Positions 54,218 through 60,733 of a DNA stretch of 60,733 nt are shown here, piece after piece. The position numbers were made by a program, and so were the translations under genes. Under the pieces are notes generated by a model. The model worked only from the letters and a program-made list of their open reading frames with translations, had not been told where the DNA came from and made no database searches. The DNA is taken from positions 1 to 60,733 of the forward strand of contig CAZQQX010000007.1 in NCBI GenBank assembly GCA_964595565.1, in the 5' to 3' direction. Positions within the stretch are counted from its first letter, which is position 1; each line of letters starts with the position of its first letter. The stretch comes from JAQVEM01 sp964595565 (lineage in GTDB: Bacteria; Actinomycetota; Humimicrobiia; Humimicrobiales; Humimicrobiaceae).

Positions 54218-56347
54218 TTAAAAATGAAATAATTTTCCTGACAGGTCCACAACCAGTACCGCGGTCTGGATTGCCACTACACTGATAAGTTTTATAAGAA
54301 TATTCATAGAAGGTCCTGCCGTATCCTTCATGGGGTCACCCACAGTATCACCGACTACAGAAGCCGAATGCTCGTCGGTCCCGCTTCTTCCTTCTTCTTC
54401 TATTTTCTTCTTGGCATTATCCATAGCGCCGCCTGCATTGGCCATAAATATAGCCTGGGCAAATCCTGAAAGCAGAGTTCCTATAATAAGTGCTATCACT
54501 CCGCCCGGACCCAGGAAAATACCCACAAGTGTTGGTATTACAAAAATTGCTATCCCCGGTATAAGTATTCCTCTCTGGGCGGACCTGGTAACTATGGTGA
54601 TAAATTCCTTTGGGTCTCCCTTTTCTTTCCCGGCAAGTATTCCCTTTATCTGCCTTCTTGCCACCTGAACCACTTTATTGGCTGCTTTGCCAACAGCCCC
54701 CAGTAAGATTGAAGTAAAGAAGAAGGGCATAATAACACCTATAAACAATCCCGCCAGAATCCTCGGGTCTTTAATAAAGTCCAGAACTATCCCGGTAGTT
54801 AAAAGTTCTACCTGTGAAAAATAAGCCTGTCCCAGAGCAAGAGCAGTTACTGCCGCGCTTCCAATAAGTATCCCCTTGCCTATAGCGGCAGTTGTATTGC
54901 CTACAGAATCCAGCTTATCTGTTGTTTTTCTTACTTCATGCGGAAGTTCTGCCATCTCTGCTATCCCTCCAGCATTGTCAGATATTGGTCCGTATACATC
55001 AATAGTAACCACAAAAGGTGCGGTAGCAAGCATGCCCACTGCCGATATTGCCACGCCGTAAAGGCCCATCTGGAAGTCTGTCTGGCCGTGTGAAATATAA
55101 AAACTAAAAATCATTGCCGCAATTACTGTCAGTGCAGGAAGTATAGTGGATTCCATTCCGTAAGCAAGACCATTAACCACATAAGTTGCCGGTCCGCTCT
55201 TTGCGCTTTCCATTATTCCTCTGGTTGGCCTGTATCTTGAATCAGTATAAAGAAGGGTAAACCATCCTATCAAAAACCCTGCGACTATTCCTCCGGTTGA
55301 AGCCAGGAATAGAAAATTATATTCTGCACCCATGGTATATCTGACTATAAAATAGGATATAGCTATAATTAATCCAACTGTAATGAGCAGCCCGGCCAGT
55401 GTCGTAGAAGTAAGAATGCTCACCGTAGCATTTTCCTTATACCTTCTTATAATAAGTTTAATAACAAATATGGCAATAATAGAAGCAACTGCTCCTGCAG
55501 TAGAAATAAGCATTGGCAGAAGCACGCTGTTTAAAAGAGGAGCCAGGTTTCTAAATGCAAGAAATCCCAGAAACTCCGCAGCAACTATTGCACCGAGCCA
55601 TGACTCAAGACTGTCTGCCTTCATACCTCCCACATCTCCAACATTATCACCAACGTTATCAGCTATAGTGGCAGGATTTCTGTAATCATCTTCCCTCAGG
55701 CCGGATTCAACCTTGCCAACATAATCCGCTCCCATATCTGCAGCTTTGGTAAATATTCCTCCACCTGTTCTCATAAAAAATGCTGCAAAACTTGCACCAA
55801 TAGTAAAGGTAACCGATATGTTCACTACCTTTAAAAGATTTGCCACCATGTCAGCTGATTCTCTCCCGTACCACCAGAAAAGTACATTAAACCAGAACCC
55901 GGTAAATAAAAGGGCTACCGCTGCTAAAATAAGCCCTGATGCTGAAGCTGCTGTTATAGCTACATTCATAGCCTCTCCAAGACCCTTTTCTTTTGCAGCA
56001 TTGGTAACCCTGGCATTGGATGTGGTTGATATCCACATTCCCACATAACCAATAAGCAGGCTGAATCCCATACCGGTAGCAAAAGCGAGAATTGAAGCAA
56101 AATACAGATATCCAAACTTAACCATGACTCCCAGGATAGCTACCAGAACCACGAAAAATATAAGCATTATTCTTGCCTGCTGGTTTAGATACGCCCTGCT
56201 TCCCTGAAAGATAGAGTTGGAAATCTCTTCCATCCTTTTTGAACCCCTGCTCTTCCTGTTCACCAGTACTGCGAATATTATCGCCAGAATAAGTGATACA
56301 GCAGAGCCTATAAAAGGAACTATTCTCAAAAACATTTGACCTGACAC
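54218..56347 (-). CDS. hppA: Membrane-bound ion-pumping pyrophosphatase
   Basis: An integral membrane enzyme of 709 residues that hydrolyses PPi and pumps H+ or Na+. The PPi-binding segment has DMGADYVGKVE, DNVGDNVGDVGGMKADSLES and DNAGGIAEMAELPHEVR. The motif GNTTAAIGKG with Ala in the diagnostic position suggests the potassium-dependent class. Which ion is pumped cannot be decided by eye. The GTG start has GGAGG 6 bases upstream. It would recover energy from biosynthetic PPi. Confidence 0.95.
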   Translation of the reverse strand: MSGQMFLRIVPFIGSAVSLILAIIFAVLVNRKSRGSKRMEEISNSIFQGSRAYLNQQARIMLIFFVVLVAILGVMVKFGYLYFASILAFATGMGFSLLIGYVGMWISTTSNARVTNAAKEKGLGEAMNVAITAASASGLILAAVALLFTGFWFNVLFWWYGRESADMVANLLKVVNISVTFTIGASFAAFFMRTGGGIFTKAADMGADYVGKVESGLREDDYRNPATIADNVGDNVGDVGGMKADSLESWLGAIVAAEFLGFLAFRNLAPLLNSVLLPMLISTAGAVASIIAIFVIKLIIRRYKENATVSILTSTTLAGLLITVGLIIAISYFIVRYTMGAEYNFLFLASTGGIVAGFLIGWFTLLYTDSRYRPTRGIMESAKSGPATYVVNGLAYGMESTILPALTVIAAMIFSFYISHGQTDFQMGLYGVAISAVGMLATAPFVVTIDVYGPISDNAGGIAEMAELPHEVRKTTDKLDSVGNTTAAIGKGILIGSAAVTALALGQAYFSQVELLTTGIVLDFIKDPRILAGLFIGVIMPFFFTSILLGAVGKAANKVVQVARRQIKGILAGKEKGDPKEFITIVTRSAQRGILIPGIAIFVIPTLVGIFLGPGGVIALIIGTLLSGFAQAIFMANAGGAMDNAKKKIEEEGRSGTDEHSASVVGDTVGDPMKDTAGPSMNILIKLISVVAIQTAVLVVDLSGKLFHF

Positions 56348-56625
56348 AAATAACCTCCCTCTAAAAAATAATTAAACAAACTTTATATTATTATGCATAT
56401 TATATAACCGCAGATATAATATACACGAAAGAGCCCTGCAACTTCAGAACACTTCCAAATATTTTATTAAAAATATATTTAATAAGCAATTAAAAAAATT
56501 AAAAAAACAATTACAGGAATCTTTTCCCTCCGGATAATCTATAATTCATGCCTTCTTATTCGATTATGTATTATTTTATAAAAATATTATAAAATTTCTA
56601 AAAAAGATTAACAGGAGTAATATAA

Positions 56626-58452
56626 ATGAATAACCATATTAATCCTCCCGAATATGCCGGCGATTATTATAATTTAAAAACTATAATTGATAGTATTCCG
56701 GCCCATTTCCACATCAAAGACAAAAAGAACAGATTTGTTATGGTCAATAACGCAATGGCAGAATTTTATGGGAAAAAACCCGATGAATTTATAGGGAAAA
56801 CAGATTTTGATATTTTTCCTGAAGAAAAGACAACCAAGCATTTAAAAAATGAAAATAGCGTTATAAAAAATGGCAAACCCATAACAGATAAAATGGAAAA
56901 AATTTCCTGTTCGGGTAAAGAAATCCTGATATCCAGTGACATTGCGCCCTGGTATGATAAAAAAGGAAATATAATAGGAACACTTTGCATATCCAGGAAT
57001 ATGTCAGGAAGAGATAATTCCAGAGACAGTTACCTTCTTACCAGACAGAAAAATTTCTTCAATGCTCTGATGGATAATATACCTGACTCAATCTATTTTA
57101 AAGACAGAAAAAGCAGATTTGTTCTAATCAACAGGGCTCTTGCAGATAAATTCGGATTGAAATCTTCTGAGGATGCAATCGGCAAAACTGATTTTGATTT
57201 CTTCTCCAAAGAATACGCAAAACCAAGGTATGATGGCGAACAGCATATAATAAAAACATGCAAGTCTCTAATAGAACAGGAGAAAGAAGAAGTTTTTGAA
57301 GGTAAGCAGAAGAAATGGGTTGCGGCAACAAAAGTTCCCTGGTATGACGAGAATAAAAAAATAATAGGAATACTGGGCATAACAAGAGACATAACTGATA
57401 AGAAAAAAGCAGAGGAAAAAGTAGAGTACCTTTCTTTCCACGATACGCTAACTGGATTATATAACAGGGCTTATTTTGAAGAAGAGCTAAAAAGACTCGA
57501 CACACCCAGACAGCTCCCGCTGACCATAGTTATGGGAGACCTTAATGGTTTGAAATTAATTAATGATGCATATGGACACACATATGGAGACACATTTCTG
57601 AAAAGAATAGCCGGTATCTTAAAAGAATCTTTTAGAGAAGAAGATATAATAGCAAGATGGGGCGGGGATGAATTTATAGCAATCCTTCCCAAAATCACCA
57701 TTACTGATACAAATAAAATTATAAAAAGGATTAAAATCCTTTGCAAAAAAAGAAGCACAGAGGATATGCCCTTAAGTATCTCCCTCGGCGCTTCAACAAA
57801 GAAAACACCCAAAACCTGCATAGATGATATCATTAAAAAGGCCGAGGACAGGATGTATAAAAATAAGTTTTCAGAGAGGAAAGACTTCTACGAAAGCCTT
57901 ATAGAATCTCTCAAAGAGAGCCTGAAAAAAAGAGATACCACTGATGAGAAACAGGCTGATAAAATAGAAACATACGCAATTATGCTGGGAAATAAATTAA
58001 ACTTATCCACCGAGAAGATTGAAGAGTTAAAACTTCTTTTAAATTTACACAACATAGGAAAAATAGCTCTTGCTGATGAGATAATGTCCAAAAGAGGAAG
58101 ACTTACAAAAGACGAGTGGAACATAATAAAAGAGCTTCCAGTAATAGGTTACCGTATTGCAGAGTCGTCCGAGAAACTTAAAACCATAGCAGAGCCAATA
58201 CTGGCCCACCATGAATGGTATAATGGAAAAGGATATCCAAGGGGCATAAAAGGTAAAGAAATTCCAATTATCTCAAGGATATCATCTATTGTTAATGCTC
58301 ATAATGCTATGACTTCCGACAGACATTACAGAAAAAAAATGACAAAAAAGCAAGCAATAAAAGAGATTAAAAGGTTCAGCGGTACCCAGTTTGACCCTGC
58401 AATAGCAGAGCTTTTTATTGATATGTTGAAAAACGATGTAAATCAGCCATAA
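56626..58452 (+). CDS. PAS-PAS-GGDEF-HD-GYP protein with degenerate HD-GYP
   Basis: A 608-residue cytoplasmic signalling protein. Two PAS domains (about 17-130 and 147-265) share the motif IGKTDFD and the ending PWYDKKGNIIG. The GGDEF domain is intact (347-350 region, RWGGDEF; the G at 346), so c-di-GMP synthesis is possible. The C-terminal HD-GYP-like domain (about 440-600) keeps HHEWYNGKGYP and GTQFDP but the H-D dyad reads H-N (475-476), and the first histidine of the domain is missing. Phosphodiesterase activity is therefore doubtful. AGGAG precedes the ATG. The gene is divergent from hppA. Confidence 0.88.
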   Translation: MNNHINPPEYAGDYYNLKTIIDSIPAHFHIKDKKNRFVMVNNAMAEFYGKKPDEFIGKTDFDIFPEEKTTKHLKNENSVIKNGKPITDKMEKISCSGKEILISSDIAPWYDKKGNIIGTLCISRNMSGRDNSRDSYLLTRQKNFFNALMDNIPDSIYFKDRKSRFVLINRALADKFGLKSSEDAIGKTDFDFFSKEYAKPRYDGEQHIIKTCKSLIEQEKEEVFEGKQKKWVAATKVPWYDENKKIIGILGITRDITDKKKAEEKVEYLSFHDTLTGLYNRAYFEEELKRLDTPRQLPLTIVMGDLNGLKLINDAYGHTYGDTFLKRIAGILKESFREEDIIARWGGDEFIAILPKITITDTNKIIKRIKILCKKRSTEDMPLSISLGASTKKTPKTCIDDIIKKAEDRMYKNKFSERKDFYESLIESLKESLKKRDTTDEKQADKIETYAIMLGNKLNLSTEKIEELKLLLNLHNIGKIALADEIMSKRGRLTKDEWNIIKELPVIGYRIAESSEKLKTIAEPILAHHEWYNGKGYPRGIKGKEIPIISRISSIVNAHNAMTSDRHYRKKMTKKQAIKEIKRFSGTQFDPAIAELFIDMLKNDVNQP

Positions 58453-58493
58453 CTGCATTGATAAAACGCATCAAGGTAAAGCCTGATGTTAAT

Positions 58494-59471
58494 TTATAGA
58501 TTCCTGCAGAATTCCTCAATTCTATCCAGCCCTTCCTTAATTTTTTCCATTGATGCTGCATAACTTATTCTTACATATTCATCTGCCCCGAATGCTCCTC
58601 CGGGAACCACTGCAACATTCGCCTCTTCAAGAAGGACATCTGCAAAATCAAAGGAATTTTTAATCCTTACCCCAAAAAAGCCCGAAACTTTTGGAAACAG
58701 GTAAAATGCCCCTCCGGGAAGACTGCATTCCATTTTCTTTATGGAGGAAATTCTTTTATAAATATAATCCCTCCTCTTTTGATATTCCTTCCTCATAACT
58801 TCAACCGAATCCTGGTCCCCGCTAAGGGCCTCAAGAGCTGCCCACTGGGCTATGGAGCAGGGATTGGATGTGGACTGGTCCTGCACTTTGGTCATCTGCT
58901 TTATAATTCTGCTGTCTGCACCGCAGTAGCCTATCCTCCACCCGGTCATGGCATAACTCTTGGATACCGCATTTATGGTAATGGTTATGGATTTAAACTC
59001 ATCTCTAAATGAGGCCATGCTGTAATGCTTCTTCGCACCGTATAGAAAATTCTCATAAACCTCATCGGCTATTATGTAAATATTATTTTCCAGACAAATT
59101 CTACCAATCTCTTCCAGTTCCTCTCTGGAATAAACCACTCCGNNNNNNNNNNNNNNNNNNNNNNNNNNNNNNNNNNNNNNNNNNNNNNNNNNNNNNNNNN
59201 NNNNNNNNNNNNNNNNNNNNNNNNNNNNNNNNNNNNNNNNNNTTATGCCGGTACTGGCAGTGTATTTAGTCCTGTTTTCGCAAATTGCCTTTTTCCCTGC
59301 ATCCTTAATATTATCCGGTGTATTAAAATCAGGCTGTCCTATACCAAACCTTATTACTGATTTTCCCTCCTGTTTTAACCTGGCATCAATCTCGTCAACC
59401 TTTCTTTCCAGAGCAAATGTAGGGCTTTCCTCTACTTTTAAAATTCTCTCTGAGAAATATTCTGGTATCAT
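58494..59471 (-). CDS. Aspartate aminotransferase-like PLP enzyme, broken by assembly gap
   Basis: Class I aminotransferase: N-terminal GIGQPDFNTPDN, the PLP lysine in INAVSKSYAMTGWRIGYCG, and a C-terminal GGAFYLFPKVSG. ATG at 59471 is set by GGAGG 5 bases upstream. The N run at 59143-59242 covers the middle, between TASTGI and GVVYSREEL; related enzymes have about 107 residues there, so the real protein is close to 400 residues. Frame is kept across the gap only because of the N count and must not be trusted. The enzyme transfers amino groups between aspartate and 2-oxoglutarate or similar substrates. Confidence 0.85.
   Translation of the reverse strand: MIPEYFSERILKVEESPTFALERKVDEIDARLKQEGKSVIRFGIGQPDFNTPDNIKDAGKKAICENRTKYTASTGIXXXXXXXXXXXXXXXXXXXXXXXXXXXXXXXXXXGVVYSREELEEIGRICLENNIYIIADEVYENFLYGAKKHYSMASFRDEFKSITITINAVSKSYAMTGWRIGYCGADSRIIKQMTKVQDQSTSNPCSIAQWAALEALSGDQDSVEVMRKEYQKRRDYIYKRISSIKKMECSLPGGAFYLFPKVSGFFGVRIKNSFDFADVLLEEANVAVVPGGAFGADEYVRISYAASMEKIKEGLDRIEEFCRNL
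59143..59242. other. Scaffold gap of 100 N
   Basis: One hundred Ns, the common length for a gap of unknown size, lie inside the aminotransferase gene. Comparison with the family predicts about 320 missing bases. Confidence 0.9.
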
Positions 59472-59524
59472 TTTCACCTCCCGGCTTCTTTTTTAAAATG
59501 GTCATCTAAAAAATTATAATATAA

Positions 59525-59740
59525 TCATGAGAATATCAATAAAAATAATTTCAGCCTTTCGTTAACTTTATAGTAATTATTATACCTAAAACCCCTATAC
59601 AAAACATCTAAAAGTACTGCAAGTAACAAAAATCTGCCCATATAAGCGTCACCTTGATATGCAATTGATTTAGTTCGTTCATCTACTGTTCTGTAAAGGA
59701 AAACTGACTTTTTACCACCTTTTTTATTTCTATCAAACAT
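59525..59740 (-). CDS. Small membrane protein cotranslated with an XRE regulator
   Basis: From the ATG at 59740 the protein has 71 residues with one hydrophobic segment (GRFLLLAVLLDVLY) after a DERTK motif that recurs in small membrane proteins coded next to XRE regulators. Its start codon overlaps the end of the HTH gene by 8 bp, which argues for coupling. The C-terminus turns charged, and a shifted reading frame holds some hydrophobic codons, so a frameshift is possible. No function is known. Confidence 0.55.
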   Translation of the reverse strand: MFDRNKKGGKKSVFLYRTVDERTKSIAYQGDAYMGRFLLLAVLLDVLYRGFRYNNYYKVNERLKLFLLIFS

Positions 59741-59960
59741 TTCTGTTATCCTCCTCCAGATAAAATAAATCTTCAAATTTTTTACCAAGCTTCTTAGAGA
59801 GAATTAAAGCTAATTTTGCTGTTGGGCAATATTGACCGGTTTCAATGGAACCAATTGTTTGCCGGGTTACTCCAGCTAAACTAGCAAGTTGTTCTTGTGT
59901 GAGATTATTTTCAGCACGGGCAATCTTTAACCGATTTTTTAATATTATATTATCATCCAA
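59733..59960 (-). CDS. Small XRE-family transcriptional regulator
   Basis: A 75-residue helix-turn-helix DNA-binding protein of the HTH_3 (YozG-like) type: NNLTQEQLASLAGVTRQTIGSIE is the recognition region (landmark only), then a helical tail and an acidic end EEDNRNV. TTG at 59960 is chosen because GGAG lies 7 bases upstream and an ATG start at 60002 would add an unusual leader. It overlaps the next small membrane gene by 8 bp and faces a divergent module across about 45 bp. Confidence 0.7.
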   Translation of the reverse strand: MDDNIILKNRLKIARAENNLTQEQLASLAGVTRQTIGSIETGQYCPTAKLALILSKKLGKKFEDLFYLEEDNRNV

Positions 59961-60003
59961 ATTTTTTCTCCTTCCAATAGAAATATATAACAATAAAAAC
60001 ATA

Positions 60004-60309
60004 ATGACAAGTAGACTTTACAAAATGCAAAGTTATAATTGCATAATTGATTTAAAAAGTAAAAGTTATCGGACAGAAATCAATTTATATTATAATAAAA
60101 CTAGTGATGAAAGAGGATTATATATTGCAGGTAGAGCACTTAAATTTTCCTGGATTTTTTACAGCATAATTTTATTTCTATGTTCACTGGCAGAATTAAT
60201 AATAAATGGTTCTACTCAAATATTTTCTATAATTATAGCTATTTTCTTGGCAGGACAAATTATTTTTTGGAGTTTTTATCTATATTATCTTAAAAAATAT
60301 AGTGTCTAA
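60004..60309 (+). CDS. Small two-helix membrane protein, upstream of a regulator
   Basis: The ATG at 60004 gives 101 residues with two membrane segments (FSWIFYSIILFLCSLAELII and FSIIIAIFLAGQIIFWSF). An earlier ATG at 59845 would run antisense through the divergent HTH gene and is rejected. No ribosome site is clear. The stop overlaps the next regulator gene. The family is not recognised; small membrane proteins beside XRE regulators are common. Confidence 0.5.
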   Translation: MTSRLYKMQSYNCIIDLKSKSYRTEINLYYNKTSDERGLYIAGRALKFSWIFYSIILFLCSLAELIINGSTQIFSIIIAIFLAGQIIFWSFYLYYLKKYSV

Positions 60310-60310
60310 T

Positions 60311-60506
60311 ATGAAAAATAACATTAGAAAGCTCAAGAAAATATACAATTTAACACAGGAAGATCTTGCAGATAAAACTGATGTCTCCAGGCAGACAATA
60401 ATTGCTATTGAAAAAGAAAAATACGACCCTTCTTTAAAACTGGCTTTAAAAAACCAGGATACTAAAAAAACCCTCAGAAAGTATTTTTACATTGGATGAT
60501 AATTAA
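60311..60506 (+). pseudogene. XRE-family regulator, probably frameshifted
   Basis: Residues 1-40 match the XRE family (NLTQEDLADKTDVSRQTII), but after LALK the frame goes into an unlike tail ending at 60499. In the +1 frame the tail reads TRILKKPSESIFTLDDN and ends at 60506, which fits the family. The lesion is at a run of six A in TTTAAAAAACC. Two more A, or one fewer, would restore the gene. It is either a decayed gene or a sequencing error. Confidence 0.55.
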
Positions 60507-60561
60507 ACCATAAATAATATATAAAAAGATCATTCTTATTTCCTTCCATATATAATTTTGC

Positions 60562-60595
60562 AAAAAAAGCCCAGTATTCATACCGGGCTTTTTTT
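60562..60595. terminator. Bidirectional terminator
   Basis: A run of A, then GCCC, a short loop region with GTAT...ATAC pairing, then GGGC and a run of T gives a stem of about 15 pairs (one A/C mismatch). It would end the upstream regulator on the plus strand and the edge gene on the minus strand. Confidence 0.7.
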
Positions 60596-60618
60596 AAAAA
60601 TTCTAATTAATTCTTATA

Positions 60619-60733
60619 CTAGCAATCTCTTAATATTTCAATAAATCTATCTTTGGATATTTTAAGCTCATTTTTCCTTATGTCTTCCAATAATCCCATC
60701 TTTAATGTTTTTCTGGTATTAGGTATTACTGCA
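60619..60733 (-). CDS. C-terminal part of a HicA-like protein (partial)
   Basis: Only the last 37 residues are present: AVIPNTRKTLKMGLLEDIRK at the start and a C-terminal IEILRDC. The VIPN...LK.GLL pattern recalls HicA toxins, which end with a similar proline, basic, GLL segment. The 5' end is outside the window, so neither the start nor a HicB antitoxin can be seen. Call is tentative. Confidence 0.4.
   Translation of the reverse strand, partial: AVIPNTRKTLKMGLLEDIRKNELKISKDRFIEILRDC

Noticed and set aside
59845..60003. Upstream extension of the small plus-strand membrane gene
   Set aside because: It would run antisense through the XRE regulator, and its residues have no membrane or family character.
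60440..60452. Programmed -1 frameshift at A-AAA-AAC in the plus-strand regulator
   Set aside because: The heptamer is present, but the -1 frame stops after a few codons; the family-like tail lies in the +1 frame, so simple indel damage fits better.

Overview
The window is one continuous bacterial chromosome segment of low G+C (A/T-rich spacers, A/T-ending codons) with one 100-N scaffold gap. The stretch polA-rpsA-coaE-uvrB-uvrA-uvrC-rapZ-gap-pgk-tpiA-(gpmI)-secG follows a gene order best known from Actinomycetota, although the base composition is far from a typical actinobacterium. I therefore infer a deep-branching, low-GC, probably anaerobic heterotrophic lineage related to Actinomycetota (uncultured groups such as OPB41 would fit). 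This taxonomic call is inference from synteny only.

Layout. 1-8.1 kb: an ABC-2 exporter pair, glutamate dehydrogenase, tRNA-Cys, an AmrS-type radical SAM enzyme, a TPR protein, a secreted PKD-like protein and tRNA-Leu(GAG). 8.3-15.8 kb: a complete oligopeptide ABC importer (oppA, two permeases, two ATPases). A second binding lipoprotein at its end has its two homology halves in swapped order, apparently a circular permutation. 15.9-34.4 kb: the housekeeping block above, covering lower glycolysis (gap, pgk, tpiA, gpmI), SecG, the full UvrABC excision system, CoaE, ribosomal protein S1 and DNA polymerase I. 34.6-38.5 kb: a glutamate-synthase-like FMN protein behind a leader with a terminator hairpin, a membrane PAS-GGDEF protein, a 574-bp non-coding stretch and tRNA-Leu(CAA). 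38.5-45.1 kb: a histidine operon hisZ-hisG-hisB-hisH-hisA-hisF-hisIE that ends in pfkA; hisD and hisC are absent. 45.2-56.3 kb: an opine-dehydrogenase-like plus B12-binding pair, dnaE, an orphan PilB ATPase, larB and a membrane pyrophosphatase. 56.6-60.7 kb: a PAS-PAS-GGDEF protein with a degenerate HD-GYP domain, an aspartate aminotransferase broken by the N gap, two divergent small regulator/membrane-protein modules with signs of decay, and a partial HicA-like gene at the edge.

How the genes work together. Peptides imported by Opp and glutamate metabolism (GDH, the GltS-like protein) feed amino-acid pools; PfkA plus Gap/Pgk/TpiA/GpmI give glycolysis; the pyrophosphatase recovers energy from PPi released by biosynthesis. 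Cyclic-di-GMP signalling is suggested by two GGDEF proteins and by a PilB whose N-terminus looks like a c-di-GMP-binding MshEN domain. Most genes lie on the minus strand in long, tightly packed runs with 1-11 bp overlaps, so polycistronic transcription is likely.

The most unusual items are the permuted binding protein, the orphan opine-dehydrogenase/B12 pair, the attenuator-like leader before the GltS-like gene, and pfkA, which has no normal start codon in a usable place.
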